Assembly (NCBI GenBank): GCA_030533445.1
Contig: CM060078.1
Location: 23,304,091 to 23,368,090, forward strand
Source of the DNA: Cyprinodon diabolis
Taxonomy: Eukaryota > Chordata > Actinopteri > Cyprinodontiformes > Cyprinodontidae
Direction of reading: 5' to 3'
Length of the DNA stretch: 64,000 nucleotides
The stretch's first letter is position 1; every line of letters starts with the position of its first letter. The position numbers and the translations under genes were made by a program. Below the pieces are notes generated by a model. The model had not been told where the DNA came from, made no database searches, and saw only the letters and a program-made list of their open reading frames with translations. Below, in pieces: positions 1 through 28,599 of the stretch.

Positions 1-277
1 AAAGCAAGCTAAACTGGGCTTTCTTCTTTGTGATAAATACGACAAAGTGTCCAAGCGGCATAAGGACATCTCTCATGCAGTAACATTCTTGATGCAGTTG
101 TCTGCAGTTGAAAAACCTGGCTTCAAACAGCTGCTGGCTTCAAACTTGATCCACGATACGAAGCTCTGGGCTGCCAGGTTTTCCTCAAACTCGGCTCAGA
201 ATGAGCTGCAATCGGTGTCTCACTGTGTCTCACATCTGGTCAAGTCACACATCCAAGCCTCTAAATTTTCTACATAG
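1..277 (+). pseudogene. hAT-type (ZBED-like) transposase remnant
   Basis: The plus-strand frame reads through VEKPGFKQLL, a stretch typical of the region just before the C-terminal dimerisation part of hAT/ZBED transposases. About 20 bases later another frame contains LDPRYE, the motif that normally follows it. The two pieces therefore appear separated by a frameshift, and a stop follows shortly after in the second frame. No zinc finger or catalytic core is visible, because the window begins inside the fragment. Family identity rests on these short motifs only. An unrelated chance ORF is the alternative. Confidence 0.4.
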
Positions 278-280
278 TCA

Positions 281-2000
281 GAAAATCAAACCTAAGATAT
301 ACCTTTCTAGAATCTTTTAATTTTTGATATTGATCAATATGCATTTTTTTTTATTGATATGCTTTGTTTCTATATCTTCCAGGCCTATCTGGAATTAAGA
401 CCAACTTAGACTAGCTGTGTTGCAAGCGTAGAAACTCCCTCTGTGCTTCCCAAAATACAATAAGGGACACCATAATTTCTAAACTCTTTTAATGTTAAAA
501 AAAAAAAAAAGAGTATCTTCTTTTGCTTTGTTTTTGATATTGTTACCAGACCACAGTAAGGAACTAAAGGTTCAGCTCAAATTACTTCTCAAACTGACAA
601 AACTTTGAAAAAGTTTTTGGAAAATATTGCTCACATGTACTGAACAAACTGCAATGTGATGTAGCAAATCAAAGACATATATTGATATCTTTACAAATCT
701 AAAAATTACAGTTTTTGTTAAGCACCGAAAAGCTCCATCATTTCCATTCTTACCCAGACATGGAAAAACGGTATATAAGGTTTCCATGCATACAGTAGGG
801 AGACATTTTTTCATCATCTCTACCTTTTGAGGATCTTTGACATGAAAATCTTAGGATCTTTTAAAAGTTGTTGCAGATTTAAAATACTCCAAATCTATAT
901 GTTCTGCTTTTTATCGATTTTTTTTTTCAAAATCTGTACAATAAGGCTAAGTAGCAGATAGAAAAAAAATAGAAATATTCGTTTTTAATTCACATGTTTA
1001 TTCTAGCTTTTCCTGTGGTTTGATTTCCTTGTGGAAATCCTCTCCTTTCCCCACTGCCAAGTGTGCAAAATGATTCACATGCTCATTAACAGCTTTATGT
1101 GTATGTGTGTCTGCTATGATTCAGTCCATGTAAAGGAGCAGCCAAGTAATTACATGGTTCCATGTAAACAAGCACAAAATTCCCCAATCCATTAACTCAC
1201 TGTTTCTCTTCAACACCTCACCTTGCCCAATAATGAGACAAAAACTGAAATAAAAAAAAATTTCTGCATTATAAACTGCAGTTTCCTTCTTCAGTTTTAA
1301 TAGCACAAATTGATGTAAATTAAATAAATGCATCTTTGCAGATTTCCTATAACCTTCAATGGACCTTGAATTATAAACAGCCTTTGTAAAGCTGGACTAT
1401 AACCGTGCACTCCTTAGTTTTGTTTAAATTTTAACAGCTCACATGTGCTTTGGGTCATAATCCTGCAGTATAACCAAAGCACTGGTGACGAATTGACAGC
1501 TGGAGATTCTCCTTCAGGATTTCCTCGTAGGAAGCAAAAATACAGGTTTTTTTTTTTATTCATGTACACAGCAAAGCAGTTAGAGTAGCATATATTTCTC
1601 ACAAAAATGTCTAATGGCTGGTACAACATTATTTGTCTGGATATTCAGTTTTAAAAAGGATTCTAACAGGAAGAAAGTGTCAAAAAAAGGTGATTTTTGT
1701 CTGGTAAGTCCAAAGAATAATTCCCCCACAATCTTGGAATTCATCAAAATGTGTTTTATGTTGGTCAAAGGTGGAGAAACTTGACAGTAGCCCTTTGGAT
1801 TAAAAATAAGAGGTCACTTAAGATCCTATGTGAGTCGAGGTAGGTGATCGAATAGTTTTGGTAATATGGTGTACAGGAAATTTTAATTCTTTCACTTCCT
1901 TACTTTCATCCTAATTCTTAATAGAAAATATAAGTGTGACAAAAAAGCATGAGCAGTAAAAGTCTTTACTAATCGTTTTTTTTTATGGTTCCTTAAGTCC
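281..2000. other. A+T-rich intergenic or intronic DNA without recognised features
   Basis: I see only short chance frames and homopolymer runs. No exon of cacna2d4 was recognised on the minus strand, although this stretch should still be inside or near its lrtm2-containing intron. Confidence 0.5.
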
Positions 2001-2159
2001 ATGCATATGGAAGATGTTATCAATTTGCCATCCTGCTCTGAACACACACAGAGAAACACACACAAAGCCAGCTGTTACGAGAGATGCCTCAGGGAATTAA
2101 ACAGAAATGAAAGGCGAATGAGGGGAATACAAGAAGGAAAAAAAAAAGAAGAAAAAATA

Positions 2160-3099
2160 AATCAAGGGAGGAGAAAAGCCCATGTGGCGGAGGGAGATTC
2201 TCATCCCCTCTGAAACCATCAGATCCCTCCCTCCCTCTACCTTTCCTTTCATTGCAAGCTTTCCATTTAGCATCTCTGCCCTCCCCTTCTATCAACCCGT
2301 TCCAAGCCTGTCTTCTGCCTTCCCATACCTCCTACTTCTTCCTGCTTCCCTCCACTCCCCCTTCACAGCTTTCACTCTTTCGTATTATCCCTCTCTGTAT
2401 TCCACCTCCCTCGCCCTCTCTCTGTCACTGTCGGAGAGCTGCAGGCAGACGAGGCAGCATGCACTAATGTTGCTATATTTGACAAGACACACACACCCTC
2501 TCCTGCACGCACATATCAGAAACAGGAAGGGGAGAGGAGGGCACCAGAGCTTTAAGACAAACTGGATGAGGCTTAGAGCTGAAATCACAAACATAGCGAC
2601 ACACAGAGAGGGGTAATGCATGACGCCAGCAAAGCAACCCTGTTTTGCTTTCCATCTCTCTCTTTCTCTCCCAGACACACGCTCACGCCTCTCACACACA
2701 CCGCAGCACACGAGCCAGGGAGCAGGACAGCGTTGGACGTAACATTCATACATAGAAAATATCAGAAGGAAAGGATTATCTCTCTCCAGCCGTCTCGCTC
2801 TAAGGATCTATCCCCTATCCTTCATTCTTCTAAGCCCATCTTTACCTTTTTCCTACAATCCCTTTTTTTTTCCAAAGAAAATTTCTCCTTATGCAGAATT
2901 CATCTGTTGGCTGAGACAAACAGGCTGATCTCAATCTTGAGTGAATGGTTTCCTTGAACTGAAGCGTTGACAGTTTTTCCTTCAATGTTTTGTCCTGGGG
3001 GAATTTTTTTGACATTTTTTTCATCTAAACAATATCTGTGGACGAATGGCTGAAAGCAGCAGGCTGTAAGCTGTGTCGACTGAGGTATCTGGTGAAAAG
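2160..3099 (+). promoter_or_regulatory. lrtm2: Putative lrtm2 promoter and non-coding first exon
   Basis: A pyrimidine-rich segment (about 2190-2430) is followed by mixed sequence that ends at a strong donor, GAAAAG|GTAAGT, with the exon ending at 3099. Exon 2 of lrtm2 begins in 5' UTR with a good acceptor at 11969, so at least one upstream non-coding exon is required. This is the best donor I noticed upstream. The transcription start is not determined, and no clear TATA box or CpG island is visible. Long open frames here (for example 2182-2616) reflect pyrimidine bias rather than coding. The assignment is inference from splice signals. Confidence 0.4.
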
Positions 3100-4617
3100 G
3101 TAAGTCTGGAGATGGTGTTAGTAATGTTTGCCACACTTAAAAACACAAATAATCTTAAAATGCCTGCAGCTCATTGTAAGTGTTGACTTTATGTCAACCC
3201 TGACAAAGAGAATCACACTATCTAGTCATTTTTTACTCCATCTAACCAGTGGAGGCTACACAATTCCTAAACAGGTGAACATTGGGGGGGTCTGCAGAAA
3301 TTAATAAAAAATTATACAACAATTACCATAAAAAATACATATATTATTCCCGTTTAAATAATCTTCCATAAAGCAATAATAGGGTTCCTGCAAAATTGTT
3401 CTCTTGTGTGATAAAGTCCAGGTGTAGACCTGTAAGACTGAGCCTAGCTATGGTTGATATGATGCAAGTACCTCTTGAACGGTCATGACTGATATAAAAA
3501 TACCAGAAAACCAACCACAGCTCCTGTCCACCTCTGCCTCTAAAGTAAAACTCATCCACTTGCTGTGTCATGTTTTCTACAGCACCTAAAACTGTAGCAA
3601 TATTGTGACGTTACTGCTGCAAATAGGAGTAAATTTGTTTTTTGAACTACTGCATACTGCAATGTAAACAGTATAAACCTATGTCTTTTTCTTACAATAT
3701 TTTTATGCAACATTGACAGTAACACCTGTTGACATTTAACATATTCCAGCATGTGCTATTTTGGTCTAACCTCCACTTTACCTCATGTATTTATAATCCA
3801 TTTAAAGCGATTTGATTGATGCTAATAAATGATGCTGATTCTTAGTCTGAATCTGTAGTGCTGCAGTTTTTTTGCTGGCTCTCAACACTTATCAACCCTA
3901 ATGGTTCTCCAGAATGTGTGATGTAAAAGTAATTAACTCTGTGGAGCTGCATTGTAATTATATGATGATGCTGTGACTGTGAGGCCTCGCCTAGCTACTG
4001 TAATGTCCCCAAGGTTTTTGTGTCTCTCTATCTTTTGTCTGACAATCTGTCAAGTGACAAACACATCCTGACATCATTCCAAGAGAAAACAATTAAGATT
4101 GCCGAGTGATTATATGGGTGGTGCAGTAATTTGGCATGTCTAATGAGCAACAAGGCTGCCACTTTGAACCGACCCGATGGCTTCAGTGAAAACATCCATA
4201 AATTTTTGCAAGCATTTAATCTGGAATCGATTTAACAACGTTTAAAGCAATAAACCAGTAGTAATTTTGCTCCCACTGACTGCATCTGGAAGAAAAACTG
4301 CTTGTATTAAAAACCCACATATGGTGCTTTAGAAACATCCTCATCCCCTTTAAACTTTTATATTTTGACACTAAACCCAAATTTGCGATTGAATGTAACA
4401 AACGGGAGCAAAGTAGTGCCTTATGGTAAGTGAAAGAAAAATGATACATAGTTGAATAAAAAACCAACCGCAAATAAATACCTGAAAAGTGTGGCATGCA
4501 ACACAGAAAAAATACCTTCTACTCGAGTTACATCTGCAACTTTTCTTCTAATCTTGGATCTAAACCGTAGCATTTTAAATCTGGTTGAATGTTTATATTT
4601 CTGTTAAGTCATTTGCA

Positions 4618-4830
4618 GCGTCTAACAAAGCTTAAGGCTGATAAAACACATCCCCACAGCATAATGCCACCACCTCCATGTTTTACCATGATATGGCGTG
4701 CTCAAGATAATCTACCTTGTTAGAACAGAACAATGTGAGATGTTTAAAGCTTTGGACATTCCTTGATAACATCACCACTATTTTATCAGTAATCCGTCTT
4801 TAATGGTTCTTGGTTTTATGATACTGTTTG
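4618..4830 (-). mobile_element. Tc1/mariner transposase relic
   Basis: On the minus strand around 4650-4690 the conceptual reading GGGIMLWG is present, the motif that follows the second catalytic region in Tc1 transposases. Flanking frames are interrupted. It is similar in kind to the relics at 24.9, 39.3 and 43.8 kb. Boundaries are approximate. Confidence 0.45.
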
Positions 4831-4951
4831 TTATTGAATGAGCTGAATGCTATACTAAAATCAAATCACACAAACAGGAGGACAACATTTACTAATTAGA
4901 GGGTTTAGTTTACTAATTAAAGGGTGTGGAAGAGATATTATTTGAGGTCCT

Positions 4952-5360
4952 GTAAACATTAGGGGTGAGTATTGACGGTCTTATCACGATACTGTAATAT
5001 CACTATGAATTGCGGTATTTTAACCAGCTATCAAAATAAAATGTATAGATAAAAAAACAAGGAAATTCTGTATATGTTCATCAGAAGGTATTTATTATAT
5101 AGTTAATTTGGTATCCATGGTGTTTTGGATTTGAGTCCCTCCATGTCTTCTATTGTGACTGCCCAAACTACAGATAGTGTCCTGCGCCGCACAGCAAATG
5201 GGCACAGCGCTATGTGCGCTATGTGCCAGAGTGGCGATGCAGAGGTTTTAAAAAATAAAAATAAAATCGATAGTAGGAACTGAAAGATTGATATTATGTT
5301 GTCCAGGTGAAAATCACGACATATTGCCAAATCAATATTTCCCACACCCCTAGTAAACAC
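4952..5360. mobile_element. Non-autonomous hAT element (TAGGGGTG ends)
   Basis: The element begins TAGGGGTG at 4960 and ends CACCCCTA at 5352, giving terminal inverted repeats. It is flanked by GTAAACAT on the left and GTAAACAC on the right, an 8-bp duplication with one mismatch, as hAT insertions make. The 393-bp body contains repeated CGATACTG-like motifs and no transposase. Confidence 0.7.
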
Positions 5361-8197
5361 GTTGGCCACGTTGACATTGACCAGCCAATGCACTGGGTTG
5401 TATTCAGGAGTAACTGAATAAATATGGTAAAAATAAAAATGCACAAAAACTCTCAGAATCTTACTTATAAAACCCTTTGAAATGCATTAAGAATTTTCCT
5501 CCATTCAGAGAGTGTTCACTACTTTGCTTTGATCAGACACAGTCTTTATTAAATGCTTTAAAAAATTTGGTTGGAATATGTCTAGATTGTGAAAAGTTTC
5601 AAGTCGCTTGTCGTCTGTGTTAAACAATGCAGTTTTTAAAGCATGGTCTGTCTAAGTTCGCATTAAAGAAATAATATAAAAGAGGCTTAACATATTGCAG
5701 CCATTTGCAAGTCAGCCAGTCATGGTTGGTGGTAAAACCACGTGCATATTTTTGCAGCATGTTTCTGGCAAGACGTCAATGACTGCATTTGTCACTATAC
5801 TAGCATGTGTTGAGCAGCGCATGTTTGTTTGGGAGTGTGAACGTCTCTCAGGTCTCCTGTGTAAGAAATACATTAAAAATTGATTTAGGACGCTTGGCTG
5901 CACCTTGTTAGCAACTATTGTTGTAGAACACAGCAGGACAGGAATTAACGAGCATGTTTTGACATAACTAGATCACAAAATCTATAGCTTTTAGAGCATT
6001 TATAAAGTGAGTTATAGGTATAGCTCAAAGTAGAGGATTTGAAACACTTATTTCTAAAGCTGCTTACCCTGGGGAACCAGCTTCGCACATCCAGACAAAG
6101 ATTCTTCCACACCCTGATAAATATCCCCTTTTGCTTATTTGGAGGAATACTGTATAGGCTGGAATTCCAGTCACCCAGATTAAACTCTGAGTCAGGCCAC
6201 ATACAGTATACAAATTTGAATAAAGATGAACAAAGGATAGAATTAGGCTTTAACATGCATATCTGACAGATATGCATGCGGTATAAATAACAAGCATGGA
6301 CAAATCCTTCTCTGCAGAAGGATTATAGAAGTTATATGACACAAGAGAGGTGTCACAATTACATGGCACTATTTCACCATGTTTTTATACACCAACTCGC
6401 ATGAAGGCCATATTTAACAGAGGGAAACAATATGAGAAACTTAAAACAGGATAGACAGTGGAGGTGTTACTTGATTCCCCAACATGCCAGCGCCATCCCG
6501 TGTATTTACAGAGTGTGTAAACTAAAAACGTCCATGAGTAGATTTTGGCTGCCCTCGTGTTCAGGTCAAATGGATTAAAAAAAGCTTTCTGAGAAGCGTC
6601 TGGCTCACCACCACAATACCCATTTATTTTGATAGGAGCTGATGGGCAAACAGGGTTACATGACTACTAACCTGAAACTGGGGCTGTTCTTAAAACTGAA
6701 TTTGAATTTCCTTTTTCTTTTTAGCTTTGCATTTTGTAATACATAGTTAAAATTTGGCAACATTATAACTTGCATGCTTTGCTTTGAGTATTATAAATGT
6801 GAAGACTAAATTCATTATTATAATATCATTTATATAATATCATTATCTAAATTGTATTGTATTTCAGCATCAACCATTATAAATAAAGTGATGATTTGTT
6901 TTCCATATATAACCACAGGAAAGCACAAAATAATTCATTATATTATATTATATTTAAAATGCAAGAAAGAAACATTTATTGATTTATAGCACCAAAGATG
7001 GTTCAAATTTCACTGCAAGATCTTATAATGTTAAAATGGCATAAAATATTTCCCATAGTTTATTTTGGAATTACAGCATATGATTCCTGCATTTCAGTAA
7101 CTAACATTTTGCACTGTAGAACCAATTGTAAAAAGGTATATTTGATGTTCACCAATGGGAATAAAACCCTACGGAGGAAGATACAAATAATTGATTAATT
7201 GATTGATCTCACAATGAAGAAATTTACTCATTAGATCAGCTCAAATAGTAATAATAATAATATATCACTGATTTTAATCTGGAACCTTAACCTTCTCTTA
7301 TGAAAGGTCCTCACCAAACGAGATGTAAATCAGTATCCTGTCTACTGACGAGTTGCATTTAGAGGCAACTTTATAAGAGGAGGTTATTACGATAGCAGGA
7401 TTGAGATGAGTGGGGATAAAAGTTAGTTTTGTTTATAAAAAATTATTAAGCTTTCTTGCCTAATAATGGGCTGCAGATTTACTCAACAATACAAAGACAG
7501 TGGTGCCAGTTTAGAATTGAGAAAATAAATCTGTACCTTCACATTATGATTCAAAGTAAAAACGTGATGTTTGTTAGTTCTTTGCCTATTTACTGTATGA
7601 CGCACTGCCCATCGACAAAAATAATCACAATATTTTTTGAGGAAGATATTAATTAAAAATGCTTCCCTTTCACAGCATTTGCTGAAATTTGATCTAATTG
7701 GATATAAATAAACAACCGCAAGTAGGACTGAACAATTAGCTATGAATTAGACCCTTTTGTCTTGTCAATTAACTGGAATGACACCTGGCTGAAATTAGTG
7801 GAAAATAGATATATTCAATTCTAATTATTTCAATTTGGTTACTTTCCTTTTTTATGTTGCATTAGAATTAGAATAAACAGTGATCCCATCTCTGAAATAG
7901 GAAAAAGCTTCTTTATTTGAACCATGAAATCTTTTTTCATTTCTTTCCATGCTTGATGATAACCTGAGTGTTTGGTGTTGACAGTTCAGTGCTCTCTATG
8001 CAGTCTACAAATTCCCTCCTATGGCAAAATTATTTTATACTGGATTAGACTTCTAAAATTTAGAGTCTATCATAGCTTTCAACATGGAAATATGAGTGGT
8101 ACTTCATCCTTGCAAACTGAGCGCCTGCATGGTGTAGTTTGCCATATTATAATCTAGGCTTTGTTGTAAAAAAAAAAAAAAATAAAATAAAATAATA

Positions 8198-8202
<5 letters not shown>

Positions 8203-8241
<39 letters not shown>
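8203..8241. repeat. (AT)n microsatellite
   Basis: Uninterrupted AT dinucleotide run in lrtm2 intron 1. Confidence 0.95.
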
Positions 8242-8243
<2 letters not shown>

Positions 8244-8821
8244 CTACTTCAATTTCACACAGAATCGAGAAAACTACATAGTTAAATGTTTTAACTATTA
8301 GTTGCACCCTGGATAAGGATGAAATCAAGTAGTAAGTAAATATATTACAGCCTTAGATTCATTAAAGGGTTATGAACCATTATCTACATTAGGCACCAAT
8401 GAAATATCACACCAATTGCGGTGTGATAACACCTCGCTTCCAATTAAACTGATTTTATCTAAAACACAGCTATTTTTTTTTTTATAATTCACATTAAGTA
8501 CCCGGAAAAGTTTACTTAGCATGTAGAAGGACTAGATGGGTGCATTTAACCTAAGAGCAAAAAAGTGGCAGCATAAAATCTGATAATCTTTGTTTTAGTT
8601 TCTAAAAAAGCTTTTTCACTAAACATTAATGGTTTTAATAAATATACTTAAAGAGTGTTGGAACCCAGCCAACATAACATAAAACAGTAAAGTAATAGAA
8701 TATTGTGTCACTGCTATTTAAGTAAGGTAATAAAAAAAAATCTATCTGAAAACATATCCTTAGTCAGAACATCCTTTTAGCCATTTGTATGTGGGTTAAT
8801 ACAGTTTTTCACTTCATTCCT

Positions 8822-8824
<3 letters not shown>

Positions 8825-8860
<36 letters not shown>

Positions 8861-8914
8861 TCCATCCATCCATCCATCCATCCATCCATCCATCCATCCA
8901 TCCATCCATCCATC
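8825..8914. repeat. Compound (CAGC)n(CATC)n microsatellite
   Basis: About nine CAGC units pass directly into about fourteen CATC units. The join shows one tetranucleotide type growing out of the other by a single base change. Confidence 0.95.
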
Positions 8915-11900
8915 CCATGCCTTTTTGTAAACAATTTCATAGCCATGTAGCCACTGCTGATAACGAAAAATACAAAGCACATTGAATGAGTTAGCTATTG
9001 CTATTTTTTAATAGCCATTTCATGAAAGATATTTATGTATGCGTACATCATTTTAATTTTAGTTAATCTTGACTAAATTTAACAAAGATTCTGCTGTAAC
9101 CCAGGAATGTAAAGCACCATTTCTACTCAGTGCAACACAGAAAGGCAACTGCTGCAGCATAGCTGCCTCCCCAGAAGTCAGCTGCAGAAACTCAATATTG
9201 GTTTTCTTTTATAAACTGAGAATTGCTGCTTTATCTAATCTTTCTACCTCTTCATAATTGTACCTACATCTAGCAAACGGTGGGTACCATAGGATCTGTA
9301 GTCAGAATCAGGAACAGAATCAGAAGACCTCAGACCAACCAGGAGGATAGTTATTCTATAGCTCCATTTATGTATTTCAGATTAATCAGTTGATGGAATA
9401 AATCCGAAATCACTTGAAAGTATCTTCCAAAGCAGGCCCTGCATAGGACATTTTAATTTCCGCTAATTAGATCAGGGCTTCAACAATTCTTATGGGGTCT
9501 AGCTACGAACACATTTTACGTAGCACATTACTCAGTAAACCGAAGCAGCCTCCAACAGAGAGGCTTTTCTGCATTAAAAAAAAACAGTAAATTTTTCTAA
9601 CTTGTTCCTTGTCAATGCTACTGTGCTCGTTTACAAAGAATAATTTGAATTTCCCAGCAGAGTTCAGCTAATCTGGCTTTAATTGCATACAGGAAATCCA
9701 TCTGCTGAGCTTCCTTAATTCATGCCTCTGTTGCTTTGTTGGGAAAAGAGATTCAGAATGAGAACTAGAATGAGCAAGAACATAAAGAAAGGGAAAAGAA
9801 AGCTGAAGGTTCAACAGATTGGATAAATATGAAAGCCTGAGATGAGAACAGGAAATAGTGCCTAAATATTGGCTGGTGTCTGATGGCTACCATTAACTAT
9901 AAAAGTTTGCCTCATTCAACAATCCACATCTACATAAACATGGACTGAATGACTTGAGTGACTAAGGCCTGCTTGTTTTATGCCCTTGCGCTTATTTTTA
10001 CTTCCATCTCTCCTTATGGGATTTCCTGCCTTGTCTTATTTTCTCAAATCCTATCATCACTCCGTTTTTTTTCTACGCCTCCTTTCCTCAGCTCTGTGAC
10101 ATCACTTATCCTTCATCGCTCTCCTCTCCCTCTATTTCCATATTTTACCAGCTTCAAATGACCTGCTGACACTCCTGACAAATTGATGAATGTTACTCAT
10201 GGGAGACTGGTTGACAGGCTGTACTCACACTGACCTCCTGTTAACCTTGATAGCCAAACTGTTTCTTTCACGCATAATTCTGGTTTCTATCAGGCTCTTT
10301 AATGAAGTGCAGGTAGAGATTTACATCATTAGGATGCAAAGGATGAACCTCTAATAAACTTTAAACTCTAGTTGAATCCAAGGCAAAATGAGCTACAATT
10401 AAAAAGCAAAGGCTTTCAAGTTTTAATCTGATTAGTGCCACATTTCACATGCAGCTCAATGTTTGGATGATATTTTGGGAAAAGATTATGTTTCAAAATT
10501 GCACTAATGGCCCAGAGGCTGCATTTCATAAAGACAAAGCTGTTTTTTCTCTCCTCAGTCGAAATTAATAAGGAAAATCCATATTCGGTTTAGTAAAATA
10601 TTTTATCATCATGACATCACCATTCCCTAGAAATGCAAATAGGAAATTAGGAACTAAAAGTTAACCGTGATATTATATGGAATTTATTGTTACATTTTAA
10701 GTAATGAGAAAAAGTAATTCAAGTTTTTCTTTCTATTTTGGATATATTACCAATTAATAATGGGTGAAATTCTGCCTTTTGAACTTTTTTTTATGATTTA
10801 GCTATATGTTTCAAAATTTTATAAACCATTTAAAGTTTATTTTGACATATTTTTAATTATTAAAGATGAAATTCTTAAAAATATTTAGAACCAACAGAAG
10901 TTCACATCACTTTCGATCATCCATTATGATTAATACTTTGCATTAATTCTTTTTCTTTATGCTGCTCCTTTCCCTTTTGTTCCTTGCAACAGCAAAGCTT
11001 AATCTTTGTCTAATCTGATCAGAACTCAAATTAAAAATCATTTGGAGTTTAGCTTCTGATCAGGAAAAGAGTTAAAGCCTCTCCTCACTGCAGTCTCTAG
11101 TAACGACTTTTTTCTTAAATTCTTTTATTATTCTGTTCACTGTATTTTCTGGCATTTTAACCTGGATCCATGTTCAGCCTGGTGCCCAGAGGCACAAAGA
11201 AATGGACCTGTGTCATGCCAAATTTATACCCCAGGGTAATGGAGTAGTGGATTAATTATTGGAAGTTACAAGAAGCTTGGTGCTTCAAAAGTCAAGTTTT
11301 ATATAAAAATAAAAACCCTCCAATGACATTTAATGTACAAAGATTGGTAGAGGTGTCAGAAACCACTGATTATTTTGTTAAAACAATTAATCCTTAATGT
11401 GGGAGTCATTTCCTGACTGATTATATAGACTTGGATTGAGTGGATGTTCATTAATTAACTTGTCAGGAGGAGATTAAGCAACTGCAATTTAAGATGAATC
11501 TATTTTTTAAAGATAAAACCTACCAGAGGGGGTCAATACATCTACCCTGACCTGTATGTAAAATCCTATTTGTTCATATTTCTTTCAGTGTCCATGTTTC
11601 TGTTCCCTCATTTCCTCAGTCATTCCCAGACAGCAGCACTTCTTGTTCTGTCTGTGTTGAGGCTAATTGATTCCATACCCCTAAAAGACATTTATTATTC
11701 AGGCCCCAACATTTCTGGTGGCTCCCTTTCTCAGCCTTGCATGCACATCCACCTTCACACACACAAGAAAGGGAGGATGGCAAGTAAACACTCTCAAAGC
11801 TGTGATTGTTTATGCACACTCACCCCTGCTGGTTTTTAAAGATTCATGGATCAAAGTGTGTGTGACACAGCACTAAATTTGATATGGTCTGGGTTTAGGA

Positions 11901-11978
11901 TGTCTTAGGATAAAGTGTCCTTGTATTTTATCTACCTGTTCAGGTAATTTGCTACCATTTCTTTTTCAGTTGCTGTGC

Positions 11979-12018
11979 ATGCAGAGGCTGCAGGCATGAC
12001 GGCCTGATGTCATCATAG
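11979..12018 (+). promoter_or_regulatory. lrtm2: Three overlapping minimal uORFs in lrtm2 5' UTR
   Basis: Just inside exon 2 three short upstream ORFs follow each other in three different frames: MQRLQA-stop (11979-11999), MTA-stop (11996-12007) and MSS-stop (12007-12018). The first stop overlaps the second start as ATGA, and the second stop overlaps the third start as TGATG. They end 41 bases before the main start codon. Such uORFs usually lower initiation at the main start and can make it stress-dependent. That role is inferred here. Confidence 0.6.
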
Positions 12019-12059
12019 CGACACTCCTCTTGCAGAGGAAGGTCACAGACTTCTCTGTC

Positions 12060-28185
<16,126 letters not shown>

Positions 28186-28590
28186 AAGAGGGATGCGACA
28201 ACAGAACTAGAAAGACGTGAAGGTGAAGGTCAGAGGGGATTAAAATTAAAGGGCTCAAGGAGGAAAAAGATGAAGATGTTTTTTTACCCCCTACTTATCA
28301 CAGACATTATTGTATTGCTCCTTTTTTACTCTCATACAGGCACTTTCTGATTTTGTCTTCATTTCCTCATCCTTAATCTATTTTTAACATCGCCCAGTAT
28401 TGCCCTTCTTCCCGGCACACTCCTCATCTGTTCCCCCGATTTCTTTTTTTTCTCCAATTTTGAAAACATTCTGTTTAACGTATTTGTTACCAATTATTCC
28501 TCGGAGTTGCCGGCCAGCCACCCACTGCAGCTAAATTTGTAATTGAATTGGCTAGGAAAAAATAAAGACAAATTAGCTTTTCCCTTAAAC
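28186..28590 (+). terminator. lrtm2: lrtm2 3' UTR with candidate polyadenylation signal
   Basis: The first AATAAA downstream of the stop is at 28561-28566. The true end may be further right, since similar signals occur near 30650. Confidence 0.45.
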
Positions 28591-28599
28591 TATGAGACA

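Larger units (their letters stand above)
3100..11969 (+). other. lrtm2: Predicted lrtm2 intron 1
   Basis: About 8.9 kb between the putative first exon and the start-codon exon. It holds a Tc1 relic near 4.7 kb, a hAT MITE at 4952-5360 and microsatellites at 8203 and 8825. Otherwise it is A+T-rich with no exon-like frames. Confidence 0.4.

Noticed and set aside
2182..2616. Open frame of 144 codons
   Set aside because: Ser/Leu/Pro-rich product of a pyrimidine-rich tract, overlapped by other frames; no family features and no splice support.
3238..3300. CAGTGGAGGCT start resembling a hAT terminus
   Set aside because: No inverted partner or target duplication found.
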